This document shows, in pieces, positions 10,200 through 21,130 of a DNA stretch of 64,000 nucleotides. Every line of letters begins with the position of its first letter. Positions within the stretch are counted from its first letter, which is position 1. The notes below the pieces were generated by a model. The model saw only the letters and a list, made by a program, of their open reading frames with translations, was not told where the DNA came from and ran no database searches. Where the stretch lies: positions 1,564,501-1,628,500 of the forward strand of contig JBBBDQ010001186.1 of assembly GCA_037127315.1 (NCBI GenBank). Direction: 5' to 3'. The position numbers and the translations under genes were made by a program. The DNA comes from Ascarosepion bandense (taxonomy: Eukaryota; Mollusca; Cephalopoda; Sepiida; Sepiidae).

Positions 10200-11640
10200 G
10201 CTTTCTGACCTCATAATCATTTTTCTAGTTTAACTGAATACAAACCACTTGTTGCAATTGTTCTCTCAAAACTCTACAAATAATGCCTTACTATTTCTTG
10301 CTTTGCTGCTTGTTGGAAATCTTCTGTAGTTCCAGTCTTTAAGAACTCAGTTGAACTGTGTTATTCTTCTATTGCTATATTAGTCTTCTACCTTTTTATG
10401 TCAAAGTATTAGAGAGTCTAATCAATTCTGACTTGGTTAAGCATCTAACCTTACAGGGTTTTCTTTTCTTTCAGATATGCAATATGGCTTTCATTTATTT
10501 AGGTCAACTGTTAATGTCAATGATTATTGCTAAAAGAGTCCATCAAGCTTTAGATAAGTATGGTGACATTCCTGCAGTTGCTGTAGATATCTTGGAGGCA
10601 TTTGACAGGATTTGGCATTTGGCTGGTCTTCTTTACAAGTTGAAAAGTTATGGTATTTCTTCTAGATCATTTTTATTAATACAGATGTCACTCAGGCTCT
10701 GTTGTTGGACTTATGTTGTTCATAATTTGTATTAAAAACCTTCCTGATGTTGTAAGTTCTCAACTCAGTATCTATGCTGATGACACAACTATTCATTCCT
10801 GTCTTAATAAAGTAAGTCTGATCAATTTGATAAGGTCAAATTAACAACTGTTCTTAAAAATGACTTACCAATCTCTTGTTAACTGGAGCAAGGAGTGGCT
10901 TATTAATTTTAACACCTTCAGAACAAAACTGCTCTATTTTAATCATCTGTGAGAACCCTTTGTGAATTTCATCAGCATGGCTAAGGCTAACCTCCAAGAG
11001 AATGACTCATTGCACCTTCTTCAGCTAACGTTTTGTGCAGACATAAAGTAAAATATATGAAATCACTTGCTAGGTCTCCTACTAGGAAAGTTAGTTCACT
11101 GTGTTGTGCTAGAGAGTTTTTCTCGCCAGAAACTATTTTATGTATTTATAAGTCTACCATCTGGTCTGACACTACTGCTGTATATTTAGACTTTCTTGAT
11201 AAAAATCTAAAGAATCTGCAATGTTAATGGGCCCGACATGGCATATCAGCCTCAGTTACTTTCTCACAGCAATAGTTTAGCTACCTATGCCTTTCTATAA
11301 ATATTTTCATTGTAATTGTTTGGATAAACTTTCTTCTATTGTGCTTAAACTTTATGAATGTAAGCGCGTTACTAGATTGACAGCAAGATCTCATCATTTT
11401 ACAGTTAAATTAGCTAGTTGTAAATAAGTTCTATATTAACAGTTTCTTCATTTGTGAAACACTTTTGCCTTTCCAGTTAACTTTGAACTTCAAATATTTA
11501 AAAGCAATTTCAATCATTATCTTCTGTCTTAATTCCTATTATTTTATTGTTTTTTTCCGTAATAATGTTTTTTTTCTCATATTCTCTCACACTAATGTCT
11601 TGTGCCTTAGTTTCTTTATTGCCTTGCTTGGGGTGAATGA
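10200..11640 (+). mobile_element. Jockey/CR1-like LINE, 5'-truncated RT copy (copy 2)
   Basis: The RT fingers begin near 10210 with SKLYK and CWKSSVVPVFKNS; then comes the region with VHQALDKYGDIPAVAVDI and AFDRIWHLAGLLYKLKSYGI, the first catalytic Asp region. The catalytic box IYADDTTIHS is intact near 10775-10800. Downstream blocks are LVNWSKEWLINFN near 10880, and C-terminal KVSSLCCAREFF and ILCIYKSTI near 11090-11165. The 3' end has the family signature TTGCCTTGCTTGGGGTGAA at 11619-11637. Several frameshifts break the protein. The element lacks its ORF1, endonuclease and 5' end, the usual result of target-primed reverse transcription stopping early. Confidence 0.85.
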
Positions 11641-13291
11641 GTTGCTAATACACATCAAATTTCTCACCAATTAGGTGCAGTGGAAAGATCTAAAACCTTT
11701 TTATCCTGTTCATTTTAAAGACAAGCTTTACTTTTACAAAGCATTTGATCTTGGATGGATTGGTTAAAATACTGTTGAATTCAGGAGTCTGATATCAAAA
11801 GATTTCAGTGTGCCAAAACATTGTTAAAGAAAGAGAAAAGGTTGTAAAGTCTATAAGCATTCACATGGCTATTTTTATTCAGTTGTACACTATTTTTTAC
11901 TATTTACATATTAATAAGTACTGTGAATAAATACATTTTATGCAGCCCCTTTCCTCAAATTAAGATTGAGCAAATTATTTTGGATTATTTGCTGCTTTGT
12001 TCTTAGGGCCATTTTGTAAACTCACTAAAAAATTTGAGTAATTCACTCACACTTAATTTATCAAAATGTTCCTCTATTTTGTAAATATACATTTTAAATG
12101 AACTGAATTTGGAAAAAAATGGAGAATTGAAAAAAAATATCCTTGTGACTGATCTAACTCTTGATTAAGATATCTCCTTTTTTTTTAGTACCACATTTAG
12201 CAAAATAAAAAATTCATAAGTGCTATGCATTCAAATAATATATTACCAATAAAACAAATCACCCGTAATCCGTGAAATATTGAAGAATAAATGAATATTA
12301 AGACAATTTCTTTTTATTTTCTTTTGGGATATTTTACTCGTGCTTCTTGATGAAAGCATTATTACAAGTAGGCTGAGAATAATAAAGATATTGATAACTT
12401 CTCATCCTAGATTTTTAGTCAGTTTTCTGCTCTTTTGTCAGTGCACTTGTAATGAATTTCTTTTTCTCTTTGATTTCCCTATAATGCAGATAATCATTGA
12501 GAAAGAAAATAATAAAAAATATTTCTTATTTTTACTAAGTTTGAACTTTCAGTTAATGTATTTATTAGAAAGCTTTATAAAGTTTATTACTTTTATATTG
12601 TTTTCACACTCAAAAATCGTGTATATGTGTTCAAACAGTATCTAACCATTTAATAGTAATTAAAAATGACCCATCTTTTTGGATTCTCCAGCATTTCAAG
12701 AAACATTTTAACTTAGTTAAAAGCCAGAATCAATAGTGAGTCAAAACTGAACTGTATAGGAACTGACAAATCTGAGAAATGTTATATATTGCAAAAATAG
12801 CTACAAACAAAGAATTTACTCACTTCATCATTGTGAATGCTATAAAATCACTACAGACTAACAAATCCATGGATGAGTAACTGTTTATTCTTATATAGTA
12901 AGGTTTTCTCTGATTAGTTTTTCAAGTTAAATCAAGGTGTAGAGGATTTTTGATCCTTTACGATTTATATTATGATTTGTCCAACATACGATTCAAGAAA
13001 AGATAAAGAAAACTCCAATTTGTAACCAATAAATTAAAATATATTCAATAAACAAACAAAACATGTAATAGCAGTATACATAGTCATAGGAAAGAGTTGT
13101 TCCCCTTTAGCTGTTTGTTGACCAAAGTAAAATGAAGGAAGTTTTTTCTTGCGCTGAAAAGGTTTGTTACAATTGTTAGCAAGATTTTCATGTAAGAACA
13201 AATAACATGTAAAATACAATTATTTTGAATGTAACTGTAAGCGATACAAATTTTGGTCAAAAGTTCAAAGTTCAAAAGTTCTTGGCGAAAA
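11641..13291. other. AT-rich stretch without recognised gene
   Basis: Unique-looking AT-rich DNA. The 101-codon ORF at 12340-12645 is rich in Leu, Phe and Ile and lacks family motifs; I regard it as chance. No repeat recognised. Confidence 0.5.
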
Positions 13292-13665
13292 TATTCAGAC
13301 AGAAGACAAAATTCTGTGTTTGTGTGTGCCTTAGTTATGAGTAGAAAGAGAGACTTACATCGAGTCCTTTGGCCAGCCTGTTGGTCTACTCACAAGCTTG
13401 CTGAAAGTCACCACTTATAAGAGAGGAGAGCGGATCAAACAGCAAGTGCAGGAAAAACTTTGTTTACATAAAAAAAAATGTGATTGGCTAAAAATTAACC
13501 AATCACCATACACTTATGAAAGAGCTGCTTCAGAGCCGAAAGATTAAAGGTGACTGCAATTGCTAAATTGTTCTAAACAAGAACAGTAGTGATTTATTAC
13601 CCAATCGCAGATGAATCAATGACATGGATTGAATGTGGGTAAGAAAAACATAGCAACTGCTATAA
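13292..13665 (-). repeat. 3' LTR of gypsy B
   Basis: 374 bases beginning TATTCAGACAGAAGAC and ending GCAACTGCTATAA on the plus strand, nearly identical to 16531-16902. It includes a short inverted repeat GTGATTGGCTAAA/TTAACCAATCAC near 13482-13505 that could form a hairpin and contains a CCAAT-type box. Confidence 0.9.
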
Positions 13666-13799
13666 TACCCCTCTCCAGATTAAAAAAAAAGGGAAAACAT
13701 TTTTTTAATATGTACAATACTGCTTGAATCTGGAAGGCCAGTGGACTCTCCTTCCTTTTCTTGTAACTTGTTGATCTGGTGTTGAATTATGTTGAGAAC

Positions 13800-14984
13800 T
13801 ACCAGTTTTTATTTGTGATGATGCTGATGATGATTGAGTTGAAATAGCACTCCGCTCAATGTGCGCTGGTTTAAGATGATCGATCGAGATGTTTGATTGA
13901 CTGCTATTGAGCTGGACGGTAAAAAATTTTTTATGTCGAGAGAGAACTCAAAATGGACCTGAGTAGTTGGGTGTCGATGACTTCTTGGTGAAGTCTTGTC
14001 TTACAAAAACAAAATCATAAGTATTTATAGAAGAAGGGATATACATGTCCTTTGTTTGGAAACGAGTAGGCGTAAATGACAAGGCTGACATCTTGTTTTG
14101 AAGGTACTGAATAAATGTTGATGACAGCTCTAGAGTTAAATTCGCGGTCAGAAATTGCCCTGGCAATACTAGTAGTTTGCCAAACACAAGATCCGCAGAT
14201 GAACAGTGTAGATCTTCCTTAAATAGAGATCGAAGTGACAACATAAATAATGGTAAATTCTCCATCCAGGATTGGTTGTTGTCACAGTTGGAGCTAGTTA
14301 ATGCAGCCTTTAATTGCCGTTGGAAGCGTTCCACAAGGCCATTGGCACATGGGTGATATGCTGTGGTTGAAATGTGCTTCGCCCCAAGAAGATAAGAAAT
14401 TTCTTAAATAACGTAAACTGAAATTGAGGGCCGCGGTCTGTCGTTATTACTGATGGATATCTGTAGACAGAAATCCAGTATTTTCAATATTGCCTTAGCA
14501 ACAGACAGGCAGTTGTTAATTGAAGTGAGATGGCAACAGGCCACCACGTAAATCTATCAATGATAGTAAGGATGTACTGGTATCCATGTACTTCGGTTAA
14601 CGGACCCACTAAATTGACATGAATATGAGAAAAACGACTGTCAGGTGTAGTGAAATTTACTGGTGGGGATTTAGTATGCTGATGTATTTTCGTACGCTGG
14701 CAAACAAGGCAGCACTGTGTCCAGTGCTTGATATTGACATTCATGTTTGGCCAGACAAAATGTTCACAAATAAGTTTGGTCATCATTTTTCGTCCAGGGT
14801 GAGACATAGAATGAAAATGGTTGAAAATTTGTCTTCTCACCCTAACAGGAACTAGGGGTATAGGACGTTGCTCAATTTTTAATGATGAATCTTTTACTGA
14901 ATCCAACAAATTCGTCCCCCTTTGCTGTGTGTCGGTGATATTTTCGAGATCTAGTTTTTCTTTAACAGCATTAAGTAATGACAC
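13800..14984 (-). pseudogene. Integrase of gypsy B, first catalytic Asp read as Asn
   Basis: The zinc domain is seen as HFHSMSHPGRKMM then CCLVCQRTK (two Cys), close to the 166-codon frame 14984-14484. The catalytic core starts FSHIHVNLVGPL (near 14620): family members have HVDLVGPL, so the first catalytic Asp is Asn. The second, ITTDRGPQFQ (near 14425), and the Glu in CANGLVERFQRQL (near 14330) are intact. A C-terminal frame (14334-13948) ends in VFVRQDFTKKS...YSGPF, the usual GPF-type module. Frameshifts occur near 14484 and 14400. Integrase inserts the cDNA into chromosomes; the N-D-E triad should be inactive. Confidence 0.85.
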
Positions 14985-15440
14985 TCTTGAAAGGGTATTG
15001 ACGATGGTGTTGTCATTTCCTTTAACATACCGAATGTCTGTTGTAAATTTTGAGATGAAGTCTAGGTGCCTGTAGTCACGGGGATTATACTTGTTTGCTT
15101 TTGTATGAAGAGCAAAAATTAAACGTTTATGGTCAGTAAAAACTGTAAAGTCTCGGCCTTCTAAAATGTGTCGAAAATGTTTTATTGAAATGTAAATTGT
15201 TAATAACTCCTGTGAGAAAGTACTGTATTTTTTTGTGTTTTGGTTAGTTTGACAGAGAAAAAGGAAATAGGTATAGTCTCTTTCTCCGTGTGCTGGTGTA
15301 AAACAGCTCCTATTGCTTCTGATGAGACATCAGTAGTTAGTAAAAGCTGTGCTGAATCATCATCACACAAATAATTAAGTTTGGTGTAATTTGCTAGAGC
15401 ATTTTTTGATTCAGTAAAGGCAGCAAGTGCTTCGTCCGAC
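14985..15440 (-). pseudogene. RNase H and tether region of gypsy B
   Basis: Continuing from RT, the minus strand reads LLLTTDVSSEAIGAVLHQ (first catalytic Asp present), LSQELLTIYISIKHFRHILE, then FTVFTDHKRLIFALHTK with the late Asp in TDHK present, then the tether YVKGNDNTIVNTLSRV (Asp of the usual N-x-x-A-D-x-L-S-R altered to Asn-Thr). It is punctuated by stops or shifts. It leads directly into the integrase frame at 14984. Confidence 0.75.
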
Positions 15441-15442
15441 AG

Positions 15443-16510
15443 TTATCTTCGCATTTTGTTTACCCTGGCTGCGAAGAAGGTTGGTCGGAGGTGCCAGGAT
15501 ATGGGAACAGTTAGGGATGAATTTATCAATCCTAAGAAACATCGAAGTTGTCGAAGCGTTGTTGGTTGTGGAAACTCTTGGCTGGCCTTGACTTTATCTG
15601 GGATAGGTGTGTTTCTGGTGCCATCAATTTCATGACCAAGGAAATTCAGTTTAGGCATGGCAAACACTCATTTATCTGGGTTGATTTTCAATTCGAAATG
15701 CTCTAAACGCTTAAAAACTTGTGTGACGTGAAGCACATGTTTGTCCATGTTGGTGCTTGCTACTAGTAAATCATTAATATATGCAAACGAGTGGGACAAA
15801 CCATGCAGTGCTTTGTCTATTAAGCGTTGGAATGATTGTGCCACATTTCGAAGTCCAAAAGGCATTCGGAGAAATTCATATAAACCGAAAGGAGTTGTGA
15901 TGGCAGTTTTATATATGTCTTCTGTGGCCACTGGGATTTGGTGAAAAGCTTTTCTTAAATCAATCTTAGTGAAAATCTTTGCTCCCTGTAACGAGATGGC
16001 AAAATCTGCTAATTTTGGCACAGGGTATTTGTCAGGAATTGTCTTTGCATTCAAACGTCTATAATCGCTACAGGGTCTCCACATCCCCCCCTGTGATTTG
16101 GGTACCATGTGGAGTGAAGATGCAAAAGGGCTTGAAGAAGGGCGAATTATGCCCAGATCCAACATGTGCTGAAACTCAGCATGCGCTATTTTATATTTTT
16201 CAGGCCTGAGTCTGTATGGCGGTGAAGAAACTGGCAGGCTGGATGTTTGTATTTTATGTACTGTTTTATGTTTTACTATTTCAGTTTGTGAAGGTTTGAG
16301 AAAGTGTTGGAAATTTATCCAGTACATGTCGGAGTGGATTATTTTCCGGCAAGGCAACACATTTTAGTAGATGTTAGTGTAGAGGTAATGCCTGAGTATG
16401 TAAGGTCAGTCATCTGGTCTATTAGTGTGTGAGTAGCCATGTTTACAGCTAGCTTGTAATGCGCTAGGAAGTCCGCTGAGTATTGGGAACTTTACGTCCA
16501 CCACAGTAAA
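15443..16510 (-). pseudogene. Protease C-terminus and RT of gypsy B, YIDD read as YIND
   Basis: Near 16500 the strand reads DVKFPILS and, after a small deletion, ADFLAHYKLAVNM: the end of the retropepsin fold (usual F-P-I-L-G-A-D-F-L). RT follows in a 230-codon open frame (16360-15668): RPEKYKIAHAEFQHML, IRPSSSPFASSLHMVPK, WRPCSDYRRLNAKTIPDKYP, KIDLRKAFHQIPVA with the first Asp, FLRMPFGLRNVAQSFQRL, then FAYINDLLVAS, where the family has YIDDLL. One catalytic Asp is therefore Asn. After an in-frame stop, a second frame (15667-15443) continues with KLNFLGHEIDGT and the thumb TLRQLRCFLGL, ending in a shift. Confidence 0.9.
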
Positions 16511-16530
16511 AAACCACTGATAAGCAAAAT

Positions 16531-16902
16531 TATTCAGACAGAAGACAAAGTTCTGTGTCTGTGTGCGCGTTAGGTATGAGTAGAAAGAGACTTACATCGA
16601 GTCCTTTGGCCAGCCTGTTGGTCTACTCACAAGCTTGCTGAAAGTCACCACTTATAAGAGAGGAGAGCAGATCAAACAGCAAGTGCAGGAAAAACTTTGT
16701 TTACATAAAAAAAATGTGATTGGCTAAAAATTAACCAATCACCACACACTTGTGAAAGAGCTGCTTCAGAGCCAAAAGATTAAAGGTGACTGCGATTGCT
16801 AAATTGTCCTAAACAAGAACAGTAGTGATTTATTACTCAATCGCAGACAAGTAAATGACATGGATCGAATGTGGGTAAGAAAAAACATAGCAACCGCTAT
16901 AA
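16531..16902 (-). repeat. 5' LTR of gypsy B
   Basis: 372 bases starting TATTCAGACAGAAGAC, ending GCAACCGCTATAA on the plus strand, matching 13292-13665. It should carry the element's promoter directed toward lower coordinates. The same GTGATTGGCTAAA hairpin sequence is present near 16716-16740. Confidence 0.9.
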
Positions 16903-17289
16903 AGGCAACACAAACAGATATTCAGTATAGCTAGATATGTTCTGGACTGATCTCATGTATCTAAAGATTACATTTATAACACATTTGGTATGCTGTCAAA
17001 TAATTCTTGCTTCTATCAACTGTAGCATTCTTTTTGTCATTGAAAGTTAATTTTTATCATTTGTATTTTTTTTTTTTGAATTTGTATTTCAAATTCAAAA
17101 ATCTTGTAATGCTATGTAGAGTTATAGATTTTATGTTCTGCTGTAAAAATAATTTCTTTAATTTTATCTACACTTTATTGGAGGAGATAGACTAAACTAT
17201 CGCCTGGTTCACACTCCACCCACGTCTATTGAACAGGTGAAGAGGCTCATCCCTTGTTCCCTGTTTAGGATGTGGTTTCCGGCTTTCTC

Positions 17290-17378
17290 TTTTCCAATCT
17301 TTTCACTCTTACGTAGCCCCCTGCACATCAGTGGTGTTACTGCCTTGCTTGGGGTGATATGATTAAAAAAAAACAAAA
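17290..17378 (+). mobile_element. Jockey/CR1-like LINE, 3' UTR stub (copy 3)
   Basis: Only the 3' end of the LINE family: TAGCCCCCTGCACATCAGTGG, then GCCTTGCTTGGGGTGATATG, then ATTAAAAAAAAAC. The same order is at 27.7 and 37.2 kb. No RT is left, so this is a strongly 5'-truncated insertion. The 300 bases to its left (16903-17289) hold nothing I recognise. Confidence 0.75.
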
Positions 17379-17685
17379 ATTGATATTTATACAGTTCATC
17401 TAAATTCCAAGGATTATTATTGCTAACTTTTAATTAGCTAAATTTTAAATTTGAGTCATGATTTTACACTTGATGTTTTTTAAAAAAGATTTATCATAAT
17501 CAGTGTTTGCCAAAGCCATTCATGCCTAATAAGAATTTAAGCTATGTTTTTTCTCTGTGTATCGTTTTATAAAAAAATGTAATTTTTAAGCAAAGGAATT
17601 TAAAGTAAATTATTTGTTGAAATTGGGTATTAAAATTTAAACTATAATTCTGTAATATGGAATTTTCCAAATAGCTACACACACA
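17379..17685. other. Non-coding stretch
   Basis: AT-rich spacer between the LINE stub and the Tc1-like element, ending in a short CA run directly against the left inverted repeat. Nothing else seen. Confidence 0.5.
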
Positions 17686-18663
17686 CACTACTGACCATAA
17701 GTTTGGGACCACCCAAATTTTTAGCAGAATCAAATTCACTGAGTTTGTATTTTTTGTTATTCTTATGCAGATGTCAAGTAAAAAAAAGTATTCTTTTCAA
17801 CTTTAAAGTAAATATTTACTCAGTTTGCTACTGCTACTTGACTCCTCTTATTGTGATTAAGTTTTAATGATGGTATAATTTATTTTTGTAAACCATATTA
17901 CTACTGTATAAATGGCAAGGGAGAAACAGATTAGTATTGAAAAAAAGAGCTCAGGTTGAAATTCTTTCGAAAGAAGGATGTTCTGAACATGTTATCACTA
18001 ATAAATTAAGCCTATCAAAAAATGGCATGCATTATTGCCTTCAATGACTTCATGAAACTGAGTTAAATATTGACAGAAAAAGATCTGGTAGGCCTATAGT
18101 AACATCTGTTGTAGAGGATAGGCACTTGATCATATCTAGCAGAAGGAATAGAAGAAAAAAACAGTCCAGAATTAACAATTGAAATGAATTCTACTCGGCA
18201 ACATCCAGTATCTGTTACTACTGTTAAGAAATGACTTCATTCTGCTGGGCCTAGAGGCTGTGTAGCAGTTAAGAAACCACAATTAAAGAAGGAGAATAAG
18301 GGATGAAATTGATCATATAGTTTAAAATGAACTTCCTAAAAATGAACAAATGTTGCTTAAATGCTTGCAGGATGCTTGGAAATCACTTTCACCAACTTAT
18401 AAAAATAAGTTTTTAGAAAGAATGGCGAGGATTTGCTCTGCAGCAATAAAGGCTCATGGTGGTTTCTTTGATGAAAAGAAAAAAGAAAATATGAATTAAC
18501 TTTAATTAAATTTGAAATTACTCTGTGTTAATTTTGGTTTTAATTATTGTACAATTGTGAGCAACAATGAAATATATCTATATTTATTCTTCTAAGACAT
18601 AAAATTTGTTATTTCTTTCTTAGAGAATAAATCTAAGTGGTCCCAAACTTATGGTCGGTAGTG
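17686..18663 (+). mobile_element. Tc1-like transposon, internally deleted
   Basis: About 978 bp bounded by inverted repeats: CACTACTGACCATAAGTTTG at the left and its near-complement at the right (18636-18663), one mismatch over about 27 bases. From ATG 17912 the plus strand reads MAREKQISIEKRAQVEIL and SEHVITNKLSLSKNG, the N-terminal helix-turn-helix that binds the inverted repeats. The end reads LKCLQDAWKSLSPTYKNKF and IKAHGGFFDEKKKEN, the usual Tc1 C-terminus. The DDE catalytic core between them is missing, so this is a non-autonomous derivative. The (CA)n run at the left edge obscures the TA target duplication. Confidence 0.88.
17912..18499 (+). pseudogene. Tc1-like transposase remnant, N- and C-termini only
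   Basis: The N-terminal 100 or so codons (two HTH motifs, ending near RRNRRKK and TIEMN after shifts) are joined through about 150 bases of broken frame to the last 35 codons. The three catalytic acidic residues and the linker region containing DNAPCH-like and SPDLNPIE-like motifs are absent. The truncated N-terminal part retains the whole DNA-binding portion up to a frameshift near 18160. Confidence 0.8.

Positions 18664-18669
<6 letters not shown>

Positions 18670-18697
<28 letters not shown>
18670..18697. repeat. (AT)n microsatellite
   Basis: Fourteen AT units immediately next to the right end of the Tc1-like element. Tc1 elements insert at TA, so an AT run is a natural target. Confidence 0.9.
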
Positions 18698-18699
18698 AT

Positions 18700-20525
18700 G
18701 CATGAGAAATATGCATAAAGTCCTATTTTATAAAAGTAACTGAACTTTTTGACAAAAATGTAGCTTGAAAACTAACCAAAGAGGTTGATTGAAATGTTAT
18801 CAACTTAAAACACAAACTAAGTATAGTTAAAAACATGTTTACATGTATGAAACAACTTCCTGGTAATGAATGAAACACTTACTAATGATATTGCTTTAAT
18901 GAAAATTGTGTTAACTACAATTGGCATCATGTTATTCAACAAAATCTCTTAATAGTATAAGGTATTATAAATAATTCTAATAAAAGATATAAGCTGAAAT
19001 TCACATGATATACATATCATCAATATATTTTTAGTTTTTATCAACATCAGTTGGTTAATAGCTTCTTTATTCTGAAGACTTTCTCATGAGTTAATTTAAC
19101 AGTGTAGTGTCCAATGTTCATTAGTTTTATTTTTAGATTGTGCTAAAAAGAATTAATTTATATTGGCACTTATATGTGGAAATGAGTTAATATAAAAATT
19201 AAAAATACATTAACATGGCATTAATACCTTGAATTAATTTGCAATCATGGCTGAATGAGTAAGATTACTTTGAGGATAAGCAGCATAAAATAAAACTTTA
19301 ATTTTGTCCAGTAGGAAATGTTATTTCTATAGTTGGATGTGGTATCTTTACTACAAAAATGACCTTTGAATAGTTATATTTAAATGTTTTAAATCCTTTT
19401 TCCCTGAATAAAGAAATTTAAATTTGTTGCTTGCAGTAATAATATAAGCTAACAGGGATTATTATTGTTAATAGATTACTTCATCACTATTTACCAGTTG
19501 TAAAAAAGACACTGCTAGTATCATGATTGTTGCTTTATTTATTAACTTACTTATTTTATTCAAATGTGCCAGGACAATATTTGTGAGTACTGCTTACTGC
19601 ATGGAACATAATGTTAACATATTGGCTTACCTATCTAAAACCTGGTGTAGTAAAATGTTTTTCTTCTGTGAAATATTAATTTTTGTTTTCTTATTCCTTG
19701 ATATGATTAAGAATAGACAATATTACCATTAGTAGTTCCATAAATCCTCCATTTCATCAGCAAACATCAATAAATATTTTATAGTTTTTAACATTTCTGC
19801 TTGAAATAGGGTCTATATTTTTTATATACAATCTTTCAACCTTATGTTACATTTTCAAGGTACATTCTGAAATCAGACTTTATTCAGCAATATAATTTTC
19901 TATCAAAACAAGAGACAAATATTTGTGTTCAGTTACCTTTTAGATTGTCAGTTTGAAAGATTTTTTATTAAAAATAGAAACCCTTGAGACAAGTAAAAAT
20001 ATCTACAGATAAAAATATTTACCAAAAGATCAGACATTTGATTAATAAGTCTGATCATAATTGTTTGAGGCAGTTCTTGATACTTGTTTGTTTTAAGAAA
20101 CCATTGTAAATCAATAAGATTTCCACAGCAAATTGTTTACAAACTGATATTGATGTATGAAACAATATAACCTAATAGTCTTTTAAATGAATTTTGTTTT
20201 CATACAGTGTCTCTTTGACATTTTCAAAATGATTATTATTCTCTTCTGCTAAAGATCACAGCATACAGAGCAATGTGATTATTTTCAAGGGAGTACAAGA
20301 GATTTATTGGAAGATAAAAAGCTATTAAATTTGCATTTAAATGACAGAAAATCACTCACACTTGGAAGGAAAAACCTGTTTTACAGTAAGTTATTGTTGT
20401 TTTTAGAATGTAAGTACTGATGTTTTACTTTTATATAATGTATGCTAACACACTATCAACCAAAACCACATGATTTGTTACTAACATTATCAAAAAGCTG
20501 GTAAATCCAATGTCATATTGTAACC
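18700..20525. other. AT-rich stretch without recognised gene
   Basis: About 1.8 kb with no motif I recognise. A 69-codon hydrophobic ORF at 19523-19732 has no family signature. Confidence 0.5.
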
Positions 20526-20527
20526 AG

Positions 20528-20588
20528 GTTTTAGTTGAATAAAGGTTGGATTGCTGTCCCAAGTCACTTCATTGTTTGTTTTATTACA
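20528..20588 (+). repeat. LTR 3'-end fragment, second gypsy family
   Basis: TTTAGTTGAATAAAG..., then TTATTACA followed by ATTTATTCAACTAAAA, matching 26066-26157 at both ends. The TTACA end followed by the same internal bases suggests an LTR end plus a primer-binding region. A gag fragment of the matching type begins about 150 bases downstream, as expected for an LTR. Confidence 0.55.
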
Positions 20589-20734
20589 ATTTATTCAACT
20601 AAAAGAGAAAGAGAAAAATATCAAAGAAACATAGAAGTCTGAATTTTTAGACAGTGACACTAGTCTACTAATAGCTGCCAGATATTAACAGCATTGGTAT
20701 ACCATTCTTTTGAACTACTTTGAAAATTACCAAG

Positions 20735-21130
20735 ATAGAATACCAACCAAATATTGCACCCCACTTGAGCTGCATAAGCTCTAGAATTTTTGAATATGTA
20801 GATGGATGTACTGATTTTGATTCTACCATCAAAAAACAAGACAATGTATTTATTAAAATACCTAATGAAGCCTTCACGAGACACCTGTTAGTTACATGAT
20901 GACAGAACCCAGGAGAATCATTGAATCGGTTCTTAAGAGAGAAATGTTAAAGAGAAATTACAACTTCCAAGACTATAACACTGAGGAATGTGGGAAGGAA
21001 TCAATTCAAGATGCATTCATTACTGGTATAGCTTCTCATACAATATGGCAGTGTCACCTAGAAAATAAGACTCTGAATCTACATATGTCTTATTCTAAGG
21101 ATATGACATTAGACTAGATTAAATGCAATA
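20735..21130 (+). pseudogene. Gypsy gag remnant (homologous to 26174-26720)
   Basis: Translated in shifting frames the sequence gives RIPTKYCTP, FEYVDGCTDFDSTI-like residues near 20790-20830, IKIPNEAFTRHLLVT near 20850-20900, and then the open frame 20896-21117 with RIIESVLKREMLKRNYNF, TEECGKESIQDAFITGIAS and LENKTLNLHMSY. The same blocks in the same order make up the gag at 26.2 kb and, more distantly, that of gypsy A. It would be the capsid part of Gag; zinc knuckles were not found after it. Confidence 0.75.

Larger units (their letters stand above)
13292..16902 (-). mobile_element. Ty3/gypsy LTR retrotransposon B, relatively young, gag deleted
   Basis: The best-preserved LTR element here: 372-374-bp LTRs at 13292-13665 and 16531-16902 that differ at about 18 positions by hand count, mostly transitions, so roughly 95% identical. 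Inside, on the minus strand, are the C-terminal end of protease, RT, RNase H and integrase. Only about 30 bases lie between the 5' LTR and protease sequence, so leader, gag and most of protease are missing, a deletion that makes the copy non-autonomous. A purine tract (GGAGAGGGG on the minus strand, about 13668-13676) sits next to the 3' LTR, as a polypurine tract should. I could not settle the exact LTR ends or a target-site duplication. Confidence 0.9.

Noticed and set aside
12340..12645. 101-codon ORF as a possible small membrane protein gene
   Set aside because: Composition is simply that of AT-rich DNA (Leu, Phe, Ile, Lys); no signal of conservation can be judged and no family motif is seen.
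14619..15075. Plus-strand ORFs of 78 and 84 codons over the integrase of gypsy B
   Set aside because: They are antisense shadows: the minus strand carries clear integrase motifs over the same bases, and the plus-strand translations have no family features. The same applies to 15741-15944 and 15979-16209.
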